A stretch of 64,000 bases of DNA, taken from assembly GCF_033118175.1 (NCBI RefSeq), contig NW_026870963.1:372001-436000 (forward strand), in the 5' to 3' direction. Below the pieces are notes generated by a model. The model saw only the letters and a list, made by a program, of their open reading frames with translations, was not told where the DNA came from and did not search any database. This document shows positions 49,253 through 61,567 of the stretch, in pieces; positions within the stretch are counted from its first letter, which is position 1; every line of letters begins with the position of its first letter. The position numbers and the translations under genes are program-made. The DNA is from Dama dama. Lineage: Eukaryota > Chordata > Mammalia > Artiodactyla > Cervidae.

Positions 49253-52200
49253 AAATGTGTCAAAAATGAGATGAGCATGAAACGGTCTGAAAAATAAGAG
49301 GAGCATGAAGTGGAGTTGAAAAAAAAGAAGAGCCTGAAAAGGTGTGAAATATATGAAGACCTTCAAAAGGTGTCAAAAATATGAGGGGTATGAAACGGTC
49401 TGAAAAATAGGAGGAGCATAAAGCGGTGTTGAAAAACATGAAGAGCCTGAAAAGGTGTGAAAAATATGAAGAGATTCAAAAGGTGTCAAAAATATGAGGA
49501 GCATGAAACGGTGTTGAAAAACATGAAAAGCCTGAAAAGGTGTGAAAAATATGAACAGCTTCAAAAATGTCAAAAATATGAGGAGCAAGAAACGGTCTGA
49601 AAAATAGGAGGAGCATGAAGCGGTGTTGAAAAACATGAAGAGCCTGAAAACGTGTGATAAATATGAAGAGCTTCAAAAGGTGTGAAAAATATGAAGAGCT
49701 TCAAATGTGTCAAAAATGAGATGAGCATGAAACGGTCTGAAAAATAGGAGGAGCATGAAGTGGTGTTGAAAAACATGAAGAGCCTGAAAATGTGTGAAAA
49801 ATATGAAGAGCATCAAAAGGTGTCAAAAATATGAGGAGAATGAAACGGTCTCAAAAATAGGAGGAGCATGAAGCAGTGTTCAAAAACATGAAGAGCCTGA
49901 AAACTTTTGAAAAATATGAAAAGCTTCAAAAGGTGTCAAAAATGAGATGAGCATGAAACGGTTTGAAAAATAGGAGGAGCATGAAGTGGTGTTGAAAAAA
50001 AAGAAGAGACTGAAAAGGTGTGAAAAATATGAAGAGCTTTAAAAGGTGTGAAAAATATGAGGAGCATGAAAAGGTCTGCAAAATGGAGGAGCATGAAGTG
50101 GTGTTGACAAACTTGAAGAGCCTGAAAAGGTGTGAAAATTTTGAAAGGCTTCAAAAGGTGTGAAATACATGAGGCGCATGAAACTCTCTGAAAATTAGGA
50201 GGAGCAAGAAGCAGTGTTGAAAAACATGAAGAGCCTGAAAAGGTGTGAAAAATATGAAGAACTTCAAAAGGTGTGAAATACATGAGGCGCATGAAACTCT
50301 CTGAAAATTAGGAGGAGCAAGAAGCAGTGTTCAAAAACAAAAAGAGCCTGAAAACTTGTGAAAAATATGAAGAGCTTCAAAAGGGGTCAAAAATATGAAG
50401 AACATGAAACCGTCTGAAAAATAGGAGGAGCATGAGCTGGTTTTGAAAAACATGAAGAGCCTGAAAACGTGTGAAAAATATGAAGAGCTTTAAAAGGTGT
50501 GAAAAATATGAAGAGTTTCAAAAGGTGTGAAATATATGAAGAGCTTCAAAATGTGTCAAAAATATGAGGAGCATGAAACGGTCTGCAAAATAGGAGGATC
50601 ATGTAGTGGTGTTCAAAAACCTGATGAGCATGAAAAGGTATGAAAAATATGAAGAGCTTCAAAAGGTGTCAAAAATGAGATGAGCATGAAACGGTCTGAA
50701 AAATAGGAGGAGCATGAAACGGCGTTGAAAAACATGAAGAGCATGAAAACGTGTGAAAAATATGAAGAGCTTTAAAAGATGTGAAAATACGAAGAGCTTC
50801 AAAAGATGTGAAAAATATGAAGAGCTTCAAAAGGTGTCAAAAATATGAGGAGCATGAAACGGTCTGAAAAATAAGCGGAGCATGAAACGTTGTTCAAAAA
50901 AATAAAGAGATTGAAAAGGTGTGAAATATATGAAGAGTTTCAAAACGTGTGAAATACATGAGGAGCATGAAACGATCTGAAAAAAAGGAGGACCATGAAG
51001 CGGTGTTCAAATACATGAAGATCCTGAAAAAGTGTGAAAAATATGAAGAGCTTCAAAAGGTGTGAAAAATGTGAGGAGCATGAAACGGTCTGAAAAATAG
51101 AAGCAGAATGAAACGGTGTTGAAAAACATGAAGAGCATGAAAACGTGTGAAAAATCTGAAGAGATTCAAAAGGTGTGACAAATATGAAGAGCTTCAAAGG
51201 TGTCAAAAATGAGATGAGCATGAAACCTTCTGAAAAATAAGAGAAGCATGAAGTGGTTTTGAAAAACATGGTGAGACTGAAAAGCTGTGAAAAATACGAA
51301 GAGCTTCAAAAGGTGTAAACAATGAGAAGTGCATGAAACGGACTGAAAAATAGGAGGAGCATGAAGTGGTTGTGAAAAACATGAAGAGCCTGAAAAGGTG
51401 TGCAAAATATGAAGAGCTTCAAAAGCTGTGAAATACATGAGGAGCATGAAACGATCTGAAAAATAGGAGGAGCATGAAGCGGTGTTCAAAAACATGAAGA
51501 GCCTGAAAAGGTTTGAAAAATATGAAGAGCCTCAAAACGTGTCAAAAATATGAGGAGTATGAAACGGTCTGAAAAATATCAGGAGCATGAAGCGGTGTTG
51601 AAAAACATGAAGAGGCTGAAAACGTGTGAAAAATATGAAGAGCTTCAAAAATGTGAAAAATATGAACAGCTTCATAAGGTGTGAAAAATATGAAGAGCTT
51701 CAAAAGGTGTCAAAAATGAGATGAGCATGAAACGGTGTGAAAAATAGGAGGAGCATGAAGCGGTTTTAAAATTCATAAAGAGCCGAAAAAGGTTTGAAAA
51801 ATATGAAGAGCTTCAAAAGGTGTCAAAAATATGAAGAGCTTCAAAGTTGTGAAAAATATGAGGAGCATGAAACGGTCTGAAAAACAGGAGCATGAAGCGG
51901 TGTTCAAAAACATGAAGAGCCTGAAAAGGTGTGAAAAATATGAAGAGCTTCAAAAGGTGAGAAAAATATGAAGAGCTTCAAAAGGTGTCAAAAATTAGAT
52001 TAGCATGAAAGGGTCTGAAAAATAGGAGGAGCATGAAGTGATGTTGAAAAACATGAAGAGCCTGAGAAGGTGTGAAATATATGAAGAGCTTCAAAAGGTG
52101 TGAAAAATATGAAGAGCTTCAAAAGTTGTGAAAAATATGAGGAGCATGAAACGATCTGAAAAACAGGAGGAGCATGAAACGGGGTTCAAAAACATGAAGA

Positions 52201-54600
52201 GCCTGAAAAGGTGTGAAAAATATGAAGAGCTTCAAAAGGTGTCAAATATATGAGGAGCATGACGGTCTGCAAAATAGAAGGAGCATGAAGCGGTGTTCAA
52301 AAACATGAAGAGCCTGAAAAGGTGTGAAAAATATGAAGAGCTTTAAAAGATGTGAAAATACGAAGAGCTTCAAAAGATGTGAAAAATATGAAGAGCTTCA
52401 AAAGGTGTCAAAAATATGAGGAGCATGAAACGGTCTAAAAAATACGAGGAGCATTAAGCGGTGTTCAAAATCATGAAGAGCCTGAAAAGGTGTGAAAACT
52501 ATGAAGAGCTTCAAAATGTATCAAATATATGAGGAGCAGGAAACGGTCTGAAAAATAGGAGGAGCATGAAGCGGTGTTGAAAAACATGAAGAGCCTGAAA
52601 AGGTGTGAAAAATATGAGAGCTTCAAAAGGTGTCAAAAATATTTGGAGCATGAAACTGCCTGAAAAATAGGAGGAGCATGAAGCGGTGTTGAAAACATGA
52701 AGAGCCTGAAGAGGTGTGAAAAAAATGAAGAGCTTCTAAAGAAGTCAAAAATATGTGGAGGATGAAACTTTCTGAAAAATAGGATGATCATGAAACGGTT
52801 TTGAAAAAGATGAAGAGCATGAAAAGGTGTGAAAAATATGAAGAGCTTCAAAAAGTGTGAAATACATGAGGAGCATTAAACGGTCTGTAAAATAAGAGGA
52901 GCATGAAGCGGTGTTCAAAAACATGAAGAGCCTTTAAAGTTGTGAAAAATAGGACAAGCCTCAAAACGTGTCAAAAATATGAGGAGCATGAAACTGTCTG
53001 AAAAATAATAGGAGCATGAAGCGGGGTTGAAAAACATGAAGAGTCTGAAAAGGTGTGAAAAATATGAAGAGCTTCAAAAGGTATAAAAAATATGAGGAGC
53101 ATGAAACGGTCTGAAAAATATGAGGAGCATGAAGCTATGTTGAAAAACATGAAGAGCTTGAAAAGCTTTGAAATATATGAAGAGTTTCAAAAGGTGTGAA
53201 ATACATGAGGAGCATGAAACGATCTGAAAAATAGGAGGAGCATGAAACGGTGTCCAAAAACATGAAGAGCCTGAAAAGGTGTGAAAAATATGAAGAGCTT
53301 CAAAAAATGTCAAAAATATGAGGAACATGAAATGGTCTGAAAAATAGGAGCAGCATGAAACGGTGTTCAAAACATGAAGAGCCTGAAAAGGTGTGAAAAA
53401 TATGAAGACGTTCAAAAGGTGTGGAATACATGAGGAGCATGAAACGGTCTGAAAAAAAACAGGAGCATGAAGCGGTGTTGAAAACATGAACACCCTGAAA
53501 AGGTGTGAAAAATATGAAGAGATTCAAAAGCTGTGAAAAGTATGAAGAGCTTCAAAAGGTGACAAAAATGAGATCAGCATGAAATGGTCTGAAAAATATG
53601 AGGAGCATGAAGCGGTGTTGGAAATCATGAAGAGATTGAAAAGGTGTGAAATATATGAAGAGATTCAAAAGCGGTGAAATACATGAGGAGCATGAAACGG
53701 TCTGAAAAATAGGAGGAGCATGAAGCGGTTTTCAAAAACATGAAGAGCCTGAAAAGGTTTGAAAAATATGAAGAGCCTCAAAATGTGTCAAAAATATGAG
53801 GAGTATGAAACGGTCTGAAAAAAAGCAGGAGCATGAAGCGGTGTTGAAAAACATGAAGAGCCTGAAAACGTGTGAAAAATATGAAGAGCTTCAAAAATGT
53901 GAAAAATATGAACAGCTTCATAAGGTGTGAAAAATATGAAGAGCTTCAAAAGGTGTCAAAAATGAGATGAGCATGAAACGGTGTGAAAAATATGAGGAGC
54001 ATGAAACGGTCTGAAAAACAGGAGGAGCATGAAGCGGTGTTCAAAAACATGAAGAGCCTGAAAAGGTGTGAAAAATATGAAGAGCTTCAAAAGGTGAGAA
54101 AAATATGAAGAGCTTCAAAAGGTGTCAAAAATTAGATTAGCATGAAAGGGTCTGAAAAATAGGAGGAGCATGAAGTGATGTTGAAAAACAGGAAGAGCCT
54201 GAGAAGGTGTGAAATATATGAAGAGATTCAAAAGGTGTGAAATATATGAAGAGCTTCAAAAGTTGTGAAAAAATGAGGAGCATGAAACGGTCTGAAAAAC
54301 AGGAGGAGCATGAAACGGGGTTCAAAAACATGAAGAGCCTGAAAAGGTGTGAAAAATATGAAGAGCTTCAAAAGGTGTGAAAAATATGAAGAGCTTCAAA
54401 TGTGTCAAAAATGAGATGAGCATGAAACGGTCTGAAAAATAGGAGGAGCATGAAGTGGTGTTGAAAAACATGAAGAGCCTGAAAAGGTGTGAAAAATATG
54501 AAGAGCATCAAAAGGTGTCAAAAATATGAGGAGAATGAAACGGTGTTGAAAAACATGAAGAGCCTGAAAAGGTGTGAAAAATATGAAGAGATTCAAAAGC
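49253..54600 (+). repeat. Large higher-order repeat, copy 3 (about 5.3 kb, right end diffuse)
   Basis: Marker offsets from copy 2 are 5,932 bp at the start, 5,092 bp at the 50,940 block and 4,977 bp at the 53,074 block, so about 0.95 kb has been lost inside. The right limit is uncertain because the sequence from 53,570 recurs from 54,638 (offset 1,068 bp) and blends into the next segment. Confidence 0.8.
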
Positions 54601-57600
54601 TGTAAAAAATATGAAGATCCTAAAAGGTGACAAAAATGAGATCAGCATGAAATGGTCTGAAAAATATGAGGAGCATGAAGCGGTGTTGGAAATCATGAAG
54701 CGATTGAAAAGGTGTGAAATATATGAAGAGATTCAAAAGCGGTGAAATACATGAGGAGCATGAAACGGTCTGAAAAATAGGAGGAGCATGAAGCGGTGTT
54801 CAAAAACATGAAGAGCCTGAAAAGGTTTGAAAAATATGAAGAGCCTCAAAACGTGTCAAAAATATGAGGAGTATGAAACGGTCTGAAAAATAGCAGGAGC
54901 ATGAAGCGGTGTTGAAAAACATGAAGAGCCTGAAAACGTGTGAAAAATATGAAGAGCTTCAAAAATGTGAAAAATATGAACAGCTTCATAAGGTGTGAAA
55001 AATATGAAGAGCTTCAAAACGTGTCAAAAATGAGATGAGCATGAAACGGTGTGAAAAATATGAGGAGCATGAAACGGTCTGAAAAACAGGAGGAGCATGA
55101 AGCGGTGTTCAAAAACATGAAGAGCCTGAAAAGGTGTGAAAAATATGAAGAGCTGCAAAAGGTGTGATATACATGAAGAGCATGAAACGGTCTGAAAAAT
55201 AGGAGGACCATGAAGCGTTGTTCAAAAACATGAAGAGCCTGAAAAGGTGTGAAAAATATAAAGAGCTTCAAAAGGTGTCAAAATTATGAGGAGCATGACG
55301 GTCTGAAAAATAGGAGGAGCATGAAGCGGTGTTCAAAAACATGAAGAGCCTGAAAAGGTGTGAAAAATATGAAGAGCTTTAAAAGAAGTGAAAACACGAA
55401 GAGCTTCAAAAGATGTGAAAAATATGAAGAGTTTCAAAAGGTGTCAAAAATATGAGGAGCATGAAACGGTCTAAAAAATACGAGGAGCATTAAGCGGTGT
55501 TCAAAATCATGAAGAGTCTGAAAAGGTGTGAAAATTATGAAGAGCTTCAAAAAGTGTGAAAAATAGGAGGAGCATGAAACGGTCTGAAAAATAGGAGGAG
55601 CATGAAGTGGTGTTGAAAAACATGAAGAGCCTTAAAACGTGTGAAAAATATGAAGAGCTTCAAAAATATGAAAAATATGAAGAGATTCAAAAGGTGTGAA
55701 AAATATGAAGAGCTCCAAAAGATATCAAAAATGAGATGAGCATGAAACGGTTTGAAAAATAGGAGGAGCATGAAGCGTAGTTCAAAAATATGAAGAGCCT
55801 GAAAAGGTGTGAAAAATATGCAGAGCTTCAAAAGTGTCAAAAATATGAGGAGAAAGAAACGGTCTGAAAAACAGGAGGAGCATGAAGTGGTGTTGAAAAA
55901 CATGAACAGCCTGAAAAGGTGTGAAAAATATGAAGAGCTTCAAAAGGTGTCAAAAATATGAGGAGCATGATACGGTCGAAAAAATAGGAGGAGCATGAAG
56001 CGTAGTTCAAAAATATGAAGAGCCTGAAAAGGTGTGAAAAATATGAAGAGCCTCAAAACATGTCAAAAATATGAGGAGTATGAAACGGTATGATAAATAG
56101 CAGGAGCATGAAGCAGTGTTGAAAAACATGAAGTGTCTGAAATCGTGTGAAAAATATGAAGAGCTTCAAAAATGTGAAAAATATGAAGAGCTTCAAAAGG
56201 TGTAAAAAATATGAAGAGCTTCAAAATTTGTGAAAAATATAAGGAGCATGATACGGTCTGAAAAATAGGAGGAGCATGAAGTCGTGTTCAAAAATATGAA
56301 GAGCATGAAAAGCTTTGAAAAATATGAAGAGCTTCAAAAGGTGTGAAAAATATGAGGAGCATGATACTGTCTGAAAAATAGGAGGAGCATGAAGCGGTGT
56401 TCAAAAACATGAAGAGCCTGAAAAGGTGTGAAGTATATGAAGAGCTTCAAATGGTGTCACAAATATGAGGAGCATGAAACGGTCTGAAAAATAGGAGGAG
56501 CATGAGGCGGTGTTGAAAAACATGAAGAGCCTGAAAAGGTGTGAGAAATATGAAGAGCTTCAAAAGGTGTGAAAAATATGAGGAGCCTGAAACGGTCTAA
56601 AAATAGGAGGAGCATGAAGCGGTGTTCAAAAACATGAAGAGACTGAAAAGGTGTGAAAAATATGAAGAGCTTCAAAAGGTGTGAAATAAATGAGGAGCAT
56701 TAAAAGGTCTGATAAATAGGAGGAGCATGAAGCGGTGTTCAAAAACATGAAGAGCCTCAAAAGGTGTGAAAAAAATGAAGAGCTTCAAAAGGTGTGAAAT
56801 ACATGAAGAGCATGAAACATTCTGAAAAATAGGAGGAGCATGATGCGGTGCTCAAAAACATGAAGAGCCTGAAAAGGTGTGAAAAATATGAAGAGCTTCA
56901 AAAGGTGTGAAATATATGAGGAACCTGAAACATTCTGAAAAATATGAGGAGCATGATGCGGTGTTCAAAAACATGAAGAGACTGAAAACTTGTAGAAAAT
57001 ATGAAGAGCTTCAAAATGTTTGAAAAATATGAAGATTTTCGAAAGGTGTCAAAAATGAGATGAGCTTGAAAAGGTCTGAAAAATAGGAGGAGCATGAGGT
57101 GGTGTTGAAAAACATGAAGAGCCTGAAAAGGTGTGAAAAATATGATGAGATTCAAAAAGTGTTAAAAATTAGATTAGCATGAAACGGTCTGAAAAATAGG
57201 AGGAGCATGAAGTGGTGTTGAGAAACATGAAGAGCCTGAAAACTTGTGAAAAATATGAAGAGCTTCAAAAATAAGAAAAATATGAAGAGATTCAAAAGGT
57301 GTGAAAAATATGAAGAGCTTCAAAAGATGTCAAAAATGAGATGAGCATGAAACGGTCTGAAAAATAGGAGGAGCATGAAGCGGTGTTGAAAATCATGAAG
57401 AGCCTGAAAAGGTGTGAAAAATATGCAGAGCTTCAAAAGTGTCAAAAATATGAGGAGAAAGAAACGGTCTGAAAAACAGGAAGAGCATGAAGTGGTGTTG
57501 AAAAACATGAACAGCCTGAAAAGGTGTGAAAAATATGAAGAGCTTCAAAAGGTGTCAAAAATATGAGGAGTATGAAACGGTCTGAAAAATAGGAGGAGCA

Positions 57601-59179
57601 TGAAGCGGTGTTCAAAAACACGAAGAGCCTGAAAATGTGTGAAAACTACGAAGAGCTTCAAAATGTATCAAATATATGAGGAGCAGGAAACGGTCTGAAA
57701 AATAGGAGGATCATGAAGCGGTGTTCAAAAACACGAAGAGGTTGAAAGGTGTGAAAAATATGAAGAGCTTTAAAAGGTGTCAAAAATATGAGGAGTATGA
57801 AACGCTCTGAAAAATAGGAAGATCATGAAACGTGGTTCAAAAACATGAAGAGCCTGAAAAGGTGTGAAGTATATGAAGAGTTTCAAATGGTGTCACAAAT
57901 ATGAGGAGCATGAAACGGTCTGAAAAATAGGAGGAGCATGAAGCGGTGTTGAAAAACATGAAGAGCCTGAAAAGGTGTGAGAAATATGAAGAGCTTCAAA
58001 AGGTGTGAAAAATATGAGGAGCCTGAAACGGTCTAAAAATAGGAGGAGCATGAAGCGGTGTTCAAAAACATGAAGAGACTGAAAAGGTGTGAAAAATATG
58101 AAGAGCTTCAAAAGGTGTGAAATATATGAGGAGCATTAAACGGTCTGATAAATAGGAGGAGCATGAAGCGGTGCTCAAAAACATGAAGAGCCTGAAAAGG
58201 TGTGAAAAATATGAAGAGCTTCAAAAGGTGTGAAATACATGAGGAGCATGAAACATTCTGAAAAATAGGAGGAGCATGATGCGGTGTTGAAAAACATGAA
58301 GAGCCTGAAAAGGTGTGAAAAATATGAAGAGCTTCAAAAGGTGTCAAAAATATGAGAAGCATGAAACGGTTTGAAAAAGAGGAGGAGCATGAAGAAGTGT
58401 TCAAAAACATAAAGAGCCTGAAAAGGTGTGAAAAATATGAAGAGCTTCAAAAGGTGTCAAATATGAGGAGCAAGAAACGATCTGAAAAATAGGAGGAGCA
58501 TGAAGCGGTGTTGAAAAACATGAAGAGCCTGAAAAGGTGTGAAAAATATGAAGAGTTTCAAAAATATGAAAAATATGAAGAGCTTCAAAAGGTGTGACAT
58601 ATATGAAGAGCTTCAAAAGGTGTGAAAAATATGAGGAGCATGACACGGACTGAAAAATAGGAGGAGCATGAAGCGGTGTTCAAAAACATGAAGAGCCTGA
58701 AAAGGTGTGAAAAATATGAAGAGCTTCAAAAGGTGTCAAAAATATGAGGAGCATGAAACAAACTGAAAAATAGGGGAGCATGAAGCAGTGTTCAAATATA
58801 TGAAGAGCCTGAAAAGGTGTGAAATATATGAAGAGCTTCAAAAGGTGTCAAAAATATGAGGAGCATGAAACGGTCTGAAAAATAGGAGGAATATGAAGCG
58901 GTGTTCAAAATCATGAAAAGCCTGAAAAGGTGTGAAAAATATTAAGAGCTTCAAAAGGTGTCAAAAATATGAGGAGCATGAAACGTTATGAAAAATAGGA
59001 CGAGCATGAAGCGGTGTTGAAAAACATGAAGAGCCTGAAAAGGTGTGAAATATATGAAGAGCTTCAAAAGGTGTCAAAAATATGAGGAGCATGAAACGCT
59101 CTGAAAAATAGGAGGACCATGAAGTGGTGTTGAAAAAAATGAAGAGCCTGAAAAGTGTGAAATATATGAAGAGCTTGAA
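54601..59179 (+). repeat. 28-bp satellite, mosaic segment between higher-order blocks
   Basis: It holds fragments of the large repeat (54.64-55.5 kb) followed by several internal duplications. 56,401-56,850 recurs at 57,837-58,286 (offset 1,436 bp; marker gtgaagtatatgaagag). A stretch from 58,341 recurs from 59,409 (offset 1,068 bp; marker gaagaagtgttc). No gene or insertion is seen. Confidence 0.82.
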
Positions 59180-61567
59180 AAGGTGTCAAAAATATGAGGA
59201 GAATGAAACGGTCTGAAAAATAGGAGGAGCATGAAGAGGTGTTAAAAAACATGAAGAGCCTGAAAAGGTATGAAAAATATGAAGAGTTTCTAAAGGTGTC
59301 AGAAATATGAGGAGCATGAAACTGTCTCAAAAATACGAGGAGCATGAATTGGTGTTGAAAAACATGAAGAGCCTGAAAAGGTGTGAAAAATATGAAGAGC
59401 TTCAAAAGGTGTCAAAAATATGAGAAGCATGAAACGGTTTGAAAAAGAGGAGGAGCATGAAGAAGTGTTCAAAAACATAAAGAGCCTGAAAAGGTGTGAA
59501 AAATATGAAGAGCTTCAAAAGGTGTCAAATATGAGGAGCATGAAACGATCTGAAAAATAGGAGGAGCATGAAGCGGTGTTGAAAAACATGAAGAGCCTGA
59601 AAAGGTGTGAAAAATATGAAGAGCTTCAAAAATATGAAAAATATGAAGAGCTTCAAAAGGTGTGACATATATGAAGAGCTTCAAAAGGTGTGAAAAATAT
59701 GAGGAGCATGATATGGTCTGAAAAATAGGAGAAGCATGAAGCGGTGTTCAAAAATATGAAGAGCCTGAAAATGTGTGAAATATATGAAGAGCTTCAAAAG
59801 GTGTCAAAAATGAGATGAGCATGAAACGGTCTGAAAAATAGGAGGAGCATGAAGCGGTGTTCAAAAACATGAAGAGCCTGAAAAGGTGTGAAAAATATGA
59901 AGAGCTTCAAAAGGTGTGAAATAAATGAGGAGCATTAAACGGTCTGATAAATAGGAGGAGCATGAAGCGGTGTTCAAAAACATGAAGAGCCTCAAAAGGT
60001 GTGAAAAAAATGAAGAGCTTCAAAAGGTGTGAAATACATGAAGAGCATGAAACATTCTGAAAAATAGGAGGAGTATGATGCGGTGCTCAAAAACATGAAG
60101 AGCCTGAAAAGGTGTGAAAAATATGAAGAGCTTCAAAAGGTGTCAAAAATATGAGGAGTATGAAACCTTCTGAAAAATAGGAAGATCATGAAACGTTGTT
60201 CAAAAAAATGAAGAGCTTGAAAAGGTGTGAAAAATATGAAGAGCCTCAAAACGTGTCAAAAATATGAGTATGAAACGGTCTGGAAATTAGCAGGAGCATG
60301 AAGCGGTGTTGAAAAACATGAAGAGCCTGAAAACGTGTGAAAAATATGAAGAGCTACAAAAATGTGAAAAATATGAACAGCTTCATAAGGTGTGAAAAAT
60401 ATGAAGACCCTCAAAAGTTGTCAAAAATGAGATGAGCATGAAACGGTGTGAAAAATAGGAGGAGCATGAAGCGGTTTTAAAATTCATAAAGAGCCGAAAA
60501 AGGTTTGAAAAATATGAAGAGCTTCAAAAGGTGTCAAAAATATTAAGAGCTTCAAAAGTTGTGACATATATGAAGAGCTTCAAAAGGTGTGACATATATG
60601 AAGAGCTTCAAAAGGTGTCAAAAATGAGATGAGCATGAAACGGTCTGAAAAATAGGAGGAGCATGAAGTGGTGTTCAAAAACATGAAGAGCCTGAAAAGG
60701 TGTGAAAAATATGAAGAGCTTCAAAAGGTGTGAAAAATATGAGTAGCATGAAAGGGTCTGAAAAATAGAAGCAGATTAAAACGGTGTTGAAAAACATGAA
60801 GAGCCTGAAAACGTGTGAAAAATATGAAGAGATTCAAAAGGTGTGAAAAATATGAAGAGCTTCAAAGGTATGAAAAATGAGATGAGCATGAAACCTTCTG
60901 AAAAATAAGAGAAGCATGAAGTGGTGTTGAAAAACATGGTGAGACTGAAAAGCTGTGAAAAATATGAAGAGCTTCAAAAGGTGTAACAATGAGAAGTGCA
61001 TGAAACTGTCTGAAAAATAGGAGGAGCATGAAGTGGTTGTGAAAAACATGAAGAGCCTGAAAAGGTGTGCAAAATATGAAGAGATTCAAAAGCTGTGAAA
61101 TACATGAGGAGCATGAAACGGTCTGAAAAATAGGAGGAGTATGAAGCGGTGTTCAAAAACATGAAGAACCTGAACAGGTTTGAAAAATATGAAGAGCCTC
61201 AAAACGTGTCAAAAATATGAGGAGTATGAAACGGTCTGAAAAATAGCAGGAGCATGAAGCGGTGTTGAAAAACATGAAGAGCCTGAAAACGTGTGAAAAA
61301 TATGAAGAGCTTCAAAAATGTGAAAAATATGAACAGCTTCAAAAGGTGTGAAAAATATTAAGAGCTTCAAAAGGTGTCAAAAATATGAAGAGCTTCAAAA
61401 GTTCTGAAAAATATGAAGAGGTTCAAAAGGTGTCAAAATTATGAGGAGCATTAAACGGTCTGAAAAATAGGAGGAGCATGAAGCGGTGTTGAAAAACTTG
61501 AAGAGCCTGAAAAGGGTGGAAAAATATGAAGGGCTTCAAAAGGTGTGAAAAATATGAAGAGCTTCAA
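59180..61567 (+). repeat. 2,388-bp higher-order repeat, copy 1
   Basis: Markers are gaagaggtgttaaaaaac, gaagaagtgttc, gacatatatgaag, ttttaaaattcataaagagc and agaagcagattaaaacgg, all in the same order and at the same offset as in the next copy. The frames derived from the two copies are identical where compared. Confidence 0.92.
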
